Source of the DNA: Pseudoclavibacter chungangensis
GTDB lineage: Bacteria > Actinomycetota > Actinomycetes > Actinomycetales > Microbacteriaceae
NCBI RefSeq assembly: GCF_013410545.1
Contig: NZ_JACCFV010000001.1
Coordinates: forward strand, 434,001 to 498,000
Length of the DNA: 64,000 bases
Direction: 5' to 3'
Every line of letters begins with the position of its first letter. The first letter of the stretch is position 1. Under the pieces are notes generated by a model, which did no database searches, was not told where the DNA came from, and was given only the letters and a program-made list of their open reading frames with translations. Made by a program: the position numbers and the translations under genes. Of this stretch, positions 9,279 to 17,591 are shown piece after piece.

Positions 9279-10487
9279 TCAGCGGTCGCGGCGTGCGCCC
9301 GCCGACGGTGCGACGCGGACGACGTGCGGGTCCTTCCAACCGTGTTCGCGGTAACCACGTTCGAGCGCCGCGACGATCGCGCCGACGTCGCTTTCGGGCG
9401 CGAGCACGAAGACCGAGCCCCCGAGGCCGGCACCCGTGATGCGCGCCCCCAGGGCACCCGCGCCCTGCGCCCATTCCACCGTGCGATCGATGCGCTCCGT
9501 CGAGACCTCGAAGTCGTCACGCAGTGAGGCCTGTGAATCGCGAAGGATCGGGCCGATCTCGCGCGGTCCCTCCGTGCGGAGCACGCGCGTGAGTTCGAGG
9601 GTCCGCGCGATCTCGCCGACGATGTACCTCGCGCGTCGGTACTGCCGCGGCTCCAGGCGGTCCTTCGCCGCCTCGAGCTCCTCGCTGCGCACCTCGCGCA
9701 GCGACTGGCAGCCGAGCTCCTCGGCCACCGTCACGCCGTCCGCGAGGCGCTCGGCGATCGCGCCCGACCAGTTGCGGTGGTGCTCGCCCGTGACGACGAC
9801 GAGCGGAACGAGCTGGTGTGCGTCGAGTTCGGGCATCTCGATGAGGTCCGCGTCGTCGCCGCGCGCGTCGTAGAACACGGCGCGCTCGGGTTCGGCGAAC
9901 AGCACGGTCGCGTGGTCCGCGAGGCCGGTCGCTGCGCCCGCGGCGGTCTGCTCGGCGGTCCGCCCCAGTGCCGCGATCTCGCCACGGCTCAGGCCGAGGG
10001 CCCAGAGTTCGTCGAGTGCGATGCCGACTGCCGCGCAGACCGAAGCGGACGACGACAGGCCACCCCCGACGGGCAGATCCGTCGAGAGGAAGATGTCGAG
10101 ACCGGTCGCCGCGACGCGAGCGGGGGAATCGTCGGCGTCCGAGTCGTCGGCCTCGTCGTCGCGACCGTGCTCGAGTGCGGCCCGGATCGTCCCGATCGGG
10201 TAGGAGCGCCAATCGGCCGTCGCATCGTGCGACGCGATGGTCGCGAGGTCGGTGTCGGCACGTTCGTCGGTGAGGTCGGTCGCGATGACGACGCGGTCGT
10301 CGTCGCGACGCCGGACGGCGACGGCGCTCCGGATGCCGATCGCGAACGCGAGCGAGAGCCCGTCGTGCTCGTCCGTGTGATCGCCCGCCATGCTCACGCG
10401 ACCGGGGGCCGACCAGACCCCCTCGAGCTCGACGCCGAACGACGTCCGGAAGCCCTCGTGGACGGCACTGGTGAGGTCTCGTGGCAT
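9279..10487 (-). CDS. galK: Galactokinase (GHMP kinase family)
   Basis: Phosphorylates galactose at C1 using ATP, first step of the Leloir pathway. The minus-strand ATG at 10487 has AGGAG six bases before it and gives 402 residues (MPRDLTSAVHEGF). An ATG 30 bases upstream is less well placed. GHMP motifs are present in order: APGRVSMAGDHTDEHDG (sugar-binding start, with M-A-G-D where most galactokinases have L-I-G-E), the ATP loop PVGGGLSSSASV, and the C-terminal GAGLGGSVFVLAP. No galT or galE is adjacent. A related sugar kinase of the same family is possible, given the altered GEHTD box, but galactokinase fits best. Confidence 0.88.
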   Translation of the reverse strand: MPRDLTSAVHEGFRTSFGVELEGVWSAPGRVSMAGDHTDEHDGLSLAFAIGIRSAVAVRRRDDDRVVIATDLTDERADTDLATIASHDATADWRSYPIGTIRAALEHGRDDEADDSDADDSPARVAATGLDIFLSTDLPVGGGLSSSASVCAAVGIALDELWALGLSRGEIAALGRTAEQTAAGAATGLADHATVLFAEPERAVFYDARGDDADLIEMPELDAHQLVPLVVVTGEHHRNWSGAIAERLADGVTVAEELGCQSLREVRSEELEAAKDRLEPRQYRRARYIVGEIARTLELTRVLRTEGPREIGPILRDSQASLRDDFEVSTERIDRTVEWAQGAGALGARITGAGLGGSVFVLAPESDVGAIVAALERGYREHGWKDPHVVRVAPSAGARRDR

Positions 10488-10671
10488 CACGCGCTCCTGG
10501 TTCGGCTGCGTTCTCACGCGTCGCCATCCCCGGCGGAGGCCCGCGCACGCGGCAGTCTACGCGTCCCCGGGTATCCGTTTCCGCGAGGGACCTGCACGGC
10601 TCCCCGCGTCACCCGCTGACGGCCGCAGGGGGCGTCGGGATACGTCGCGACCGGGGGATGGCGGTCCATGT

Positions 10672-10684
10672 TTACCATTGGTAA
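10672..10684. promoter_or_regulatory. Palindromic operator candidate for the TetR gene
   Basis: TTACCATTGGTAA is a perfect 13-bp inverted repeat (TTACCA-T-TGGTAA) ending 9 bp before the GTG of the TetR regulator at 10694. It is AT-rich in a 70% GC background. Position and symmetry suggest an autoregulatory site. Confidence 0.55.
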
Positions 10685-10693
10685 GTTCGTCCT

Positions 10694-11383
10694 GTGACGA
10701 AGCAGTACCACCACGGGGACCTCCGGAGCGCCGTACTCGGACGAGCAGCGGAGGTCATCGAGCGCGACGGCCCGGGGGCGCTCAGCATGCGGGCGATCGC
10801 GGCCGATCTGGGCGTGAGCCACAACGCACCCCGCTACCACCTCGGTGGCAAGAACGACGTGCTCGACGCCCTCGCGCTCGACGGATTCACGGAGCTGGGG
10901 GAGCGGCTCGACTCCGTCCGCGCGGTGACGGAGGTCGACCGTCTCGTCGAGATGGGCGTCGCGTACGTCGAGTTCGCCCGGGAGCGACCGGCGCACTTCG
11001 CGCTCATGTTCGGGCCCGAGCCGCGAGACCGCGAACGTCCGGAGGTGATGCGCGCGGCCGAGGTGTCCCTCGGCATCCTGCGCGCGCAGGTGCGTCGTGC
11101 CGGTCTTCGTCCCACCGAACCCTCCGCCGGCGCGTCGACCGACGACGCGACGACGGAGCACCGCGCGGCGGCCGGCGCCGCGGCGGCGGCCTGGGGGCTC
11201 GTGCACGGTCTCGCCGTGCTCGCGCACTCAGGGGCACTGCAGAACTCGGCGCTCGTCGAGCCCTTCGGGGGTGACGTCCGCGAGCTCGTGCGCGCCGCGG
11301 TCGCCTCGTCGAGGTTCATCGCGCCGACCCCGCGGGACGGCACCGCGTCGTCCCGAACACCGACCGATCGGAGCAACACGTGA
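10694..11383 (+). CDS. TetR/AcrR-family transcriptional regulator
   Basis: 229 residues from a GTG start. The N-terminal HTH is typical: YHHGDLRSAVLGRAAEVI followed by GALSMRAIAADLGVSHNAPRYH, then a helical ligand-binding domain. The His-Gly-Asp-Leu start and the HNAPRYHLGGK recognition region belong to the TetR subgroup with a WHG-type C-terminal domain. The gene overlaps by four bases with the small membrane-protein gene downstream, so the pair is probably co-transcribed and the membrane protein may be the regulated function. A perfect palindrome lies just before the start. Ligand unknown. Confidence 0.88.
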   Translation: MTKQYHHGDLRSAVLGRAAEVIERDGPGALSMRAIAADLGVSHNAPRYHLGGKNDVLDALALDGFTELGERLDSVRAVTEVDRLVEMGVAYVEFARERPAHFALMFGPEPRDRERPEVMRAAEVSLGILRAQVRRAGLRPTEPSAGASTDDATTEHRAAAGAAAAAWGLVHGLAVLAHSGALQNSALVEPFGGDVRELVRAAVASSRFIAPTPRDGTASSRTPTDRSNT

Positions 11384-11802
11384 CCGTGCTCAGCCCCGTC
11401 GCCGCGATCGTCTGCGGCGTCGTCCTCATCGCCGTCATCGGGATCGCCTACGGCGGCACCTTCCTGCTGCAGGTCGTCGGGGGCGGATTCGCGTTCACCG
11501 ACTTCCAGAAGGCCTTCTTCCGCGCCGGCCACGCGCACGCCGGGGTGCTCGTCACCCTCGGCCTCGTCGTCGTGCTGCTCCTCGAGGCCGCCGGTGCGAG
11601 CGGCCCGTGGGCGCTCCTCGGGTACGGCGTGCTCGCTTCGGCGATCCTCGTCCCGGGCGGCTTCTTCGCGGCCGCGGGCGGGCACGAACGGACCCGTCCG
11701 AACCGGTTCGTGTGGCTCCTCTGGGTGGGGGTCGCGGCGCTCGTCGTCGGACTCGTCGGCGCCGCCGTCGCGCTCATCCAGGTCGGTGTCGCGGGCGCCT
11801 GA
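11380..11802 (+). CDS. Small integral membrane protein, four predicted helices
   Basis: 140 residues starting at a GTG that overlaps the TetR stop codon (GTGA). Four hydrophobic segments are visible: residues 5-33, 48-68, 78-98 and 108-135. A conserved-looking motif, FFRAGHAHAGVLVTL, sits at the start of the second helix and might bind metal or haem through its two histidines. No family was recognised. Its translational coupling to a TetR regulator suggests a transport or membrane-stress function switched by that regulator, which is inference from context. Confidence 0.75.
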   Translation: MTVLSPVAAIVCGVVLIAVIGIAYGGTFLLQVVGGGFAFTDFQKAFFRAGHAHAGVLVTLGLVVVLLLEAAGASGPWALLGYGVLASAILVPGGFFAAAGGHERTRPNRFVWLLWVGVAALVVGLVGAAVALIQVGVAGA

Positions 11803-12018
11803 CGGGCGCAGTGCTAGAGTGGGGGTCGCGCGCCGTTCTCGTGCGCGCACCGTCGTGTCTCGACCGAGCGCCCGGCCATCGCCAGGGAAACCCGCTCCGA
11901 CGTCGTCTGCCGCGGCGACCGGCCCGGCGACCGCCGGTGCCGTCATCGGCCCCGCCGCAACCGTCCACGACGACACGTCGTCTTCGGCGCGTGCGCGGGC
12001 CCGCCTGAAAGGCGCCCC

Positions 12019-13674
12019 ATGTCCACTGCGACCACGCAGTCCAACACCACCTTCGCCGACCTCGGCGTCCCGGCCACGCTCGTCGACGTGCTCGTCGCGG
12101 CCGACCGGCCCACCCCGTTCCCCATCCAGGAGGCCACCCTCCCGTCGACGCTCCGCGGCCGTGACGTCCTCGGCCGCGGCAAGACCGGATCGGGCAAGAC
12201 CCTCGCGTTCGCCATTCCGCTCGTCGCGCGCCTCTCGGGCGCGCTCGCCGGCGGGCGGCGTCGTCCCGGCCGCCCGATCGGCCTCGTCCTCGCGCCGACG
12301 CGCGAACTCGCGACGCAGATCGCGCACGTCGTCGAGCCGCTCGCGAAGGCGGCCGGCCTCACGGTCACGACCGTCTTCGGCGGCGTCTCCCAGAAGCCGC
12401 AGGAGTCGGCCTTCCGGGCGGGCGTCGACATCGTCGTCGCGTGCCCGGGCCGTCTCGACGACCTCATGAAGCAGGGCATCGTCTCGCTCGACGCGATCGA
12501 GATCACGGTGCTCGACGAGGCCGACCACATGGCCGACCTCGGGTTCCTCCCGGTCGTCACGCGCATCATGCAGGCGACGCCGTCGGACGGGCAGCGGATG
12601 CTGTTCTCGGCGACGCTCGACAACGGCGTGGACAAGCTCGTCAAGCGCTTCCTGCACGACCCCGTGCTGCACTCCGTCGACGAGGCGAACTCGCCCGTCG
12701 CCGCGATGACGCACCACGTGTTCGAGGTCGCCACGCCCGAGGCGAAGACCGAGCTCGTCCGCACGCTCGCGTCGGGCACCGGACGTCGAATCCTCTTCAC
12801 CCGCACGAAGCACCAGGCGAAGAAGCTCGCCAAGCAGCTCACGGCGTCGGGCGTCCCCGCGGTCGACCTGCACGGCAACCTGTCGCAGAACGCGCGTGAC
12901 CGCAACCTCGCCGACTTCTCGGAGGGCCGCGTGCGCGTGCTCGTCGCGACCGACGTCGCGGCCCGCGGCGTGCACGTCGACGGCATCGAGCTCGTCGTCC
13001 ACGTCGACCCGCCGGCAGAGCACAAGGCCTACCTGCACCGCTCCGGTCGCACGGCCCGCGCCGGCAGCGACGGCGACGTCGTCACGGTCATGCTGCCCGC
13101 GCAGCGCAAGGACACGGAGGCGCTGCTGCGCAAGGCACGCATCACCGTCGCCCCGCAGCGCGTCACCGCGACGAACCCCGCCGTCACGGCGCTCGTGGGT
13201 GAGGTCGCGCCGCACGTCACGCCGCGACCCGGTGGCCCGGGCTCGGGCAACGCGGTCGTCGCGTCGGGCGGCGGCACCTCGCAGGGGCAGAACGCCCGTC
13301 GGAAGCGTGCGGCCCGCGAGGACCAGGGCGGCAGCACCGGCGGCGGACGTCGCGGTGGCCGTGGTGGCGGTTCGGCGCAGGGGCGCAACGCCTCCGGGCG
13401 CGGCACGTCCGCGCAGGGCGACGGTGGCCGGACGGGCGGAGCCCGCGGCGGTGCCGGTCGCGGCGAGAGCGCCGGCCAGGGCGGCGAGGGCCGTGCACCC
13501 GGTCGCTCGTCGCGCGGACGCCGTCGCGGCCGTGGCGCCGGCGAGACGGCCGCGGCCCGCAGCTCGCAGGGCGCGGCACCCGCGTCGCGCCGCGTGCACT
13601 CGACCTCGACGCCGGCCCCGTCGGCGCGCAGCTCGGCCGCGCCGCGCCGCGCCACGTGGAGCGGCGAGCGCTGA
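12019..13674 (+). CDS. DEAD-box ATP-dependent RNA helicase with basic Gly/Arg tail
   Basis: 551 residues, ATG preceded by GAAAGGCG. The helicase core spans about 1-390: Q motif TPFPIQEATLP, Walker A GRGKTGSGKT, motif Ia APTRELATQIA, DEAD box VLDEADHMADLGF, SAT motif LFSATLD, and motif VI HRSGRTARAG. From about residue 400 the protein becomes low-complexity and rich in Gly, Arg and Ser (RRGGRGGGSAQGRN and similar), a tail commonly used for RNA binding in RhlE/CsdA-like helicases. The 216-bp upstream stretch has a possible -10 (TAGAGT near 11815), implying a long leader as seen for cold-induced helicases. Likely role: ribosome assembly or RNA decay. Confidence 0.93.
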   Translation: MSTATTQSNTTFADLGVPATLVDVLVAADRPTPFPIQEATLPSTLRGRDVLGRGKTGSGKTLAFAIPLVARLSGALAGGRRRPGRPIGLVLAPTRELATQIAHVVEPLAKAAGLTVTTVFGGVSQKPQESAFRAGVDIVVACPGRLDDLMKQGIVSLDAIEITVLDEADHMADLGFLPVVTRIMQATPSDGQRMLFSATLDNGVDKLVKRFLHDPVLHSVDEANSPVAAMTHHVFEVATPEAKTELVRTLASGTGRRILFTRTKHQAKKLAKQLTASGVPAVDLHGNLSQNARDRNLADFSEGRVRVLVATDVAARGVHVDGIELVVHVDPPAEHKAYLHRSGRTARAGSDGDVVTVMLPAQRKDTEALLRKARITVAPQRVTATNPAVTALVGEVAPHVTPRPGGPGSGNAVVASGGGTSQGQNARRKRAAREDQGGSTGGGRRGGRGGGSAQGRNASGRGTSAQGDGGRTGGARGGAGRGESAGQGGEGRAPGRSSRGRRRGRGAGETAAARSSQGAAPASRRVHSTSTPAPSARSSAAPRRATWSGER

Positions 13675-13690
13675 TCGCGCGTCGTCGACC

Positions 13691-13724
13691 GGAACAGGGT
13701 ACCCGGGAACGGGTGCCCTGTTCC
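13691..13724. terminator. Hairpin between convergent genes
   Basis: GGAACAGGGTACCC and GGGTGCCCTGTTCC form a 14-bp stem with one G-T pair and a six-base loop. It lies 17 bp after the helicase stop and before the stop of the convergent NUDIX gene. There is no long T run, so it is a probable rather than certain terminator. Confidence 0.65.
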
Positions 13725-13779
13725 GTCTCGGTACTCCCTCGGACCCGTCGGGCGGGCGCTCGGCGAGCCCCGGGCCGCC

Positions 13780-14907
13780 TCACCCTTCGGTCGGGACGGG
13801 ACCCTCGGTCGTGACCGGCCCCGCGGACGTCCGGGCGGCCGGTTCGTGCGGCCCGTCGAGCAACGTCCGGAACGCCTTGGAGCCGAGGCACGGCAGTGCT
13901 CCCGCCGCCTCGACGCGTTCGCGCAGGCCGCGATCGCTCGTCACGACGAGGATCGGTCGCTCGGCGTCGAGCGCGCGCAGACGCTCGACCTGCGCGACGA
14001 TATCGTCGTCGCCCTCGCCGGGCGCCCGCACGATCTCGAGGTGCTCGAGCGATGCGTCGGTGGACGGGTCGGCGGCGGACTTCGCCTGCCCCTCGAGCAC
14101 GACGACGATCTCGGGCCACAGCAGCTCGGCGTCGATGCCGAACGGTGCCGCGGGGAAACCGCGCCCGATCGCGCCGCACAGCGTGGAGACGAGTCGCGTC
14201 GCGGCACCGGCGCGGTCGCGCCACCAGCCGTCCGGACGGGCACCGACGACGTTCGCCGCATCGACGACGAGCGCGGGCCGTGTGCCGATGAGTCGTTGCA
14301 GTGTCGGCCAGGCGGCCGCGAACCCGGGGTGCAAGCGCAGGCGGTCGAGTTCGCGCGGGGGCACCCAGGCCATGCCCGCGCTCTCGGCATCGAGGACGCG
14401 TGCGGGGATGTGTCGCCGCGCGCGGGCCACGAGGGTCGTGTAGCGCCAGTAGCCGAGATCGACGACGCGCGTCGCGACCGCGTCGAGGGCATCGGCGGGG
14501 ATGCCCGCCTCCTCGAACGCCTCGCGGAGTGCCCCGTCGACGGGTGGCTCACCGGGGCGGAGCGCTCCGCCCGGGATGCCCCAGGTGCCCCCGTGGTGGT
14601 TCCATCTCGCGCGGTGCTGTAGGAGCACGCCGCGCTCGACGTCGGCGACGAGGACGCCCGCCGCACCGTGCGCGCCCCACGAGCGGGTGCCGTCGGGGCC
14701 GATCGCCCACTCGTCGCCCGGCTCCTTCGGGGCGTCGCGGACGCGTGCGGGGACCTCGTCGTCGAACGCGTCTGGGGCGCCCGGCCCGTGTTCCGTGAAG
14801 ACGGGGATCGCGCCCGTGCGGACGCCGAGACGGTCGTGGTCGACTCGGCCGGGAGCGTGCGCGCGGGCGCGGTCGTTCGCGGGATCGAGGAGGTCGTCCG
14901 CCGTCAT
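13780..14907 (-). CDS. NUDIX hydrolase fused to a NYN/PIN-like nuclease domain
   Basis: About 375 residues from the ATG at 14907 (MTADDLLDPAND). The first half holds a full Nudix box, GGALRPGEPPVDGALREAF continuing EEAGI, so it should hydrolyse a nucleoside-diphosphate-linked substrate. The second half (about 230-350) reads ALVVDAANVVGARPDGWWRD, then an acidic EGDDDIVAQVE, then ILVVTSDRGLRERV. That order of acidic residues matches NYN/PIN-type nucleases (YacP-like). A plausible role is RNA or nucleotide turnover, with both domains acting on 5' ends, but substrate and partnership are inferred. The frame stays open upstream to 15294, but that part is arginine- and histidine-rich noise opposite the neighbouring gene. 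Confidence 0.82.
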   Translation of the reverse strand: MTADDLLDPANDRARAHAPGRVDHDRLGVRTGAIPVFTEHGPGAPDAFDDEVPARVRDAPKEPGDEWAIGPDGTRSWGAHGAAGVLVADVERGVLLQHRARWNHHGGTWGIPGGALRPGEPPVDGALREAFEEAGIPADALDAVATRVVDLGYWRYTTLVARARRHIPARVLDAESAGMAWVPPRELDRLRLHPGFAAAWPTLQRLIGTRPALVVDAANVVGARPDGWWRDRAGAATRLVSTLCGAIGRGFPAAPFGIDAELLWPEIVVVLEGQAKSAADPSTDASLEHLEIVRAPGEGDDDIVAQVERLRALDAERPILVVTSDRGLRERVEAAGALPCLGSKAFRTLLDGPHEPAARTSAGPVTTEGPVPTEG

Positions 14908-15011
14908 CTCCCGCCTCTCGTCGCTGCAGGCCGTCGGCACGGACGCCGAACCGGTCGCCGTCCGAAGTGTACGGCGACCGGCCGACGAACCGCCCGGGGT
15001 GACGGCGTGCG

Positions 15012-15326
15012 TCAGGCCGAGATGCGCTCCATCGACGAGGTCGCCGTGGAGAGCACGGCGTAGGGGCCGGGCTCCGGCCGTGCCGGGATGGCCTCCTTGG
15101 GCTGTCCGCTGATCCACCAGATGGCCGTGATGGCCGTCACGAGCGGGGCGAGCACGACACCGGCCATGACCCATCCGGCGACGATCTCGCGGGCGTGCGG
15201 GCCGAAGTCGGTCTCGGCCGCGACGGCCGCGACGATGAACAGGGCGACAGTGATGACGACGGCGACGCCGTGGATGATCGTCATGACGATCCACGGGTTG
15301 ACCCGTCGAGTGGTGGTGTGGCTCAT
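15012..15326 (-). CDS. Small two-helix membrane protein
   Basis: 104 residues, MSHTTTRRVNPWIVM at the start. Two transmembrane segments are clear, about residues 12-36 and 48-70, joined by a short loop (AETDFGPHAREIVAG), so both ends face the cytoplasm. The C-terminal 30 residues are polar. No family recognised. It stands alone, with 104 bp separating it from the NUDIX gene downstream on the same strand and a divergent methyltransferase gene upstream. Confidence 0.7.
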   Translation of the reverse strand: MSHTTTRRVNPWIVMTIIHGVAVVITVALFIVAAVAAETDFGPHAREIVAGWVMAGVVLAPLVTAITAIWWISGQPKEAIPARPEPGPYAVLSTATSSMERISA

Positions 15327-15559
15327 TTTCCGCCTACTTCCGGTTGTCCTATGGCCCGAGGGCCGTGGTGCTCCGGGATGCGCGCGGCTCGTGACCGTGG
15401 AGGCAACCTCGCTCGACGTCGCGTCGTCGCGTCGTCGATTCGCATGATGCTACGCCGAAGAGCATCCGGTTCTCGAGTGTTTCGTGTGAAGCGGCCCCAC
15501 GCCGCGACGGAACCCCGATTCGCATCTCACGTTGTGGCGGGCAGGGGCGTCTGCAGGGT

Positions 15560-16093
15560 ATGAATCGAATCGTGCACGAGTCGACGAGACGCCACGCGAC
15601 GGTCGCGACGACGATCGGGGAGCTCCTCGCCGTCGCCGACGGCGACGTGCTCACCGGCCTCTACTTCCCCGCGCACCGCTACCCGCCCGCGCCCGACTCG
15701 ATCGGTGGCCGCGTCGAGGCATCGGACGACGACGTGTTCTCCCGCCTCGCGAAGCAGCTCGAGGCGTACTTCGACGGGCGGCGCCGGGCGTTCGACATCG
15801 CGGTGCACACGTCCGGCGACGAGCTGTCGGAGCGCGTGTGGGCCCTCCTGCGCGAGATCCCCTTCGGCGAGACGACGACGTACGGGGCACTCGCCGCGCG
15901 GCTCGGCAACCCGCACCTCGCGCAGCGCGTCGGCCAGTGCGTGGGGCACAATCCGATCAGCATCGTCATCCCGTGTCATCGGGTGCTCGGTGCCGACGGC
16001 TCGCTCACGGGATTCGCCGGTGGCCTCGAACGCAAGCGGTTCCTGCTCGACCTGGAGGAGCCGGAGCACGTGCGAGCCGGGCGGTTGTTCTGA
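15560..16093 (+). CDS. ogt: Methylated-DNA--protein-cysteine methyltransferase (first copy)
   Basis: Suicide repair protein that takes the methyl group from O6-methylguanine onto its own cysteine. 177 residues, with the signature ISIVIPCHRVLGADG holding the acceptor cysteine and the DNA-binding helix region EIPFGETTTYGALAARLG before it. The segment QLEAYFDGRRRAFDI is shared with the second copy at 16817, so these are paralogues flanking a sigma-factor gene. There is no AraC-type or N-terminal Ada domain, so this is the stand-alone Ogt form, not Ada. Its place at the head of a five-gene alkylation-repair run suggests shared induction. Confidence 0.95.
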   Translation: MNRIVHESTRRHATVATTIGELLAVADGDVLTGLYFPAHRYPPAPDSIGGRVEASDDDVFSRLAKQLEAYFDGRRRAFDIAVHTSGDELSERVWALLREIPFGETTTYGALAARLGNPHLAQRVGQCVGHNPISIVIPCHRVLGADGSLTGFAGGLERKRFLLDLEEPEHVRAGRLF

Positions 16094-16139
16094 GCGTGCG
16101 GCACACGTCGACGGGGGCGCGGGCCCGGTGGGGAACGAC

Positions 16140-16820
16140 GTGAGGACACCGTTCGATCGGGCCGTCCGCGCCCACGGCGAGACGGTGCTGCGGGTGTGCC
16201 GCGCGAGTCTCGGCGCGACGGCCGATGCCGAGGACGCGTGGTCCGAGACGTTCCTCGCGGCGTTGCGTGCGTGGCCCGAACTGCCGGACGACTCGAACGT
16301 CGAGGCGTGGCTCGTGCGCGTCGCGCAGCGCAAGTGCATCGACATCGTGCGCGCTCGGGCCCACGTCGCGATCCCCGTGGCCGAACTCCCCGAGCGGCCG
16401 TCGACGATCGGGCGACCGGGGGTGCGGGATCTCGATCTGTGGGACGCGGTCGCGGCGCTGCCCGAGCGGCAGCGCCTCGCGGTCTCGGCCCACCACCTCG
16501 CGGGTCTCACACACGCGGAGACCGCGGCGCTCATCGGTGGCACGCCGGACGCGGCGAGGCGCGCGTGCGCGGACGGCATCAGGACGCTGCGGCGTCGCGC
16601 GGCGCGAGAGGACCCGCTGGCCGAGGGGACGGGCCACGGGAGTCGGGGGCGTGCGAGTCCGCGCACGAGCACCGGAATGAGCACGACCCCGGGATCGAGG
16701 ACGACGGTGAACACCAACACGAAGGCGAGCACGGACACGAAGGCGAGCACGAGCAACGCCCCGGCTGTCACCCGCGCCGCGGGCGAGGGCACGACGGGAA
16801 CGGAGGAGGACGCACGATGA
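16140..16820 (+). CDS. ECF-type RNA polymerase sigma factor within the alkylation-repair island
   Basis: 226 residues from the GTG at 16140 (preceding GGTGGGGA); an in-frame GTG at 16128 is an alternative. Region 2 is visible as DAEDAWSETFLAALRAWPEL and AWLVRVAQRKCIDIVRARA. Region 4 is ALPERQRLAVSAHHLAGLTH followed by ETAALIGGTPDAARRACADG. The last 60 residues form a Thr/Ser-rich low-complexity tail that is unusual for sigma factors. It ends by a four-base overlap with the second methyltransferase gene. No anti-sigma gene is nearby. Inference: it directs transcription of this repair cluster, possibly signalled through methylated Ogt, but nothing in the sequence proves the trigger. Confidence 0.85.
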   Translation: MRTPFDRAVRAHGETVLRVCRASLGATADAEDAWSETFLAALRAWPELPDDSNVEAWLVRVAQRKCIDIVRARAHVAIPVAELPERPSTIGRPGVRDLDLWDAVAALPERQRLAVSAHHLAGLTHAETAALIGGTPDAARRACADGIRTLRRRAAREDPLAEGTGHGSRGRASPRTSTGMSTTPGSRTTVNTNTKASTDTKASTSNAPAVTRAAGEGTTGTEEDAR

Positions 16821-17464
16821 CGATCGACGGCACGACCGAGGTGGACGAGGGTGGCGCCGGGCGGACCGACCCGGCGGATCTCCGCTCGGGACTCCCGATT
16901 CCCGGCGACGACCTCGCGCGTCTGCGCGTGCGTCTCGCGACGCGGGCGAACGACGAGGCGCTCGTCGACGTCGGGCATCGCACGGTCGATTCACCCCTCG
17001 GCCCGCTCCTCGTCGCGGTCACGGAGCGCGGGATCGTCCGCATCGCGTTCGAGCGCCAGGGGTTCGACGCCGCGCTCGAGGAGCTCGCGACCCGCATCGG
17101 CGCGCGTGTGCTCGAGGACCCGGCACGAACCGATCCGGTCGCCCGTCAGCTCGACGAGTACTTCGACGGCCGGCGGCGGGCGTTCGAACTGCCCGTCGAC
17201 CATCGCCTCGCGCACGGGTTCCGCGCTCTCGTGCAGGCCGCGCTGCCCGACATCCCGTTCGGCACCACGACGAGTTACGGCGAGCTCGCGCGCGTCGTCG
17301 GCCGGCCCGGTGCGGCCCGGGCCGTGGGAACGGCGTGCGCCACGAATCCCGTGCCGATCGTCGTGCCGTGCCACCGCGTGCTGCGGGCCGACGGCTCGGC
17401 AGGCGGCTACGCGGGCGGCGAAGCCGCGAAGCGACTCCTGCTCGCGCTCGAGCGGCGCGCATGA
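16817..17464 (+). CDS. ogt: Methylated-DNA--protein-cysteine methyltransferase (second copy)
   Basis: 215 residues, ATG overlapping the sigma-factor stop (ATGA) with GGAGGAGG upstream, so tight coupling is expected. The acceptor-cysteine motif is IVVPCHRVLRADGSAGG, preceded by DIPFGTTTSYGELARVVGRP. Compared with the first copy at 15560 it has about 55 extra N-terminal residues (acidic start, then LPIPGDDLARLRVRL) which could be the part that couples to the sigma factor. Activity: direct reversal of O6-alkylguanine. That it is fused genetically to a sigma gene, rather than to the first copy, suggests it is the sensor of the pair. That last point is inference. Confidence 0.95.
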   Translation: MTIDGTTEVDEGGAGRTDPADLRSGLPIPGDDLARLRVRLATRANDEALVDVGHRTVDSPLGPLLVAVTERGIVRIAFERQGFDAALEELATRIGARVLEDPARTDPVARQLDEYFDGRRRAFELPVDHRLAHGFRALVQAALPDIPFGTTTSYGELARVVGRPGAARAVGTACATNPVPIVVPCHRVLRADGSAGGYAGGEAAKRLLLALERRA

Positions 17465-17591
17465 ACGGCGGCCGCCGGGACGAGCCCGCGCAGCACGGGG
17501 TGACGGGGATGCGCCGCGCGTGCGATGTAGGGCCCTCGTGGGAGCATGGGACCTGGCGTCGGAACCGGCGTCGGCGGTTCGGGAGGGTGCG

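Noticed and set aside
10834..13599. Minus-strand open frame of 921 codons opposite the TetR gene and the helicase
   Set aside because: Only composition-driven; the plus strand holds clear TetR and DEAD-box genes.
13780..15294. 504-residue version of the NUDIX-NYN protein
   Set aside because: Upstream residues are His/Arg-rich and overlap the small membrane-protein gene in another frame; the ATG at 14907 gives the sensible start.
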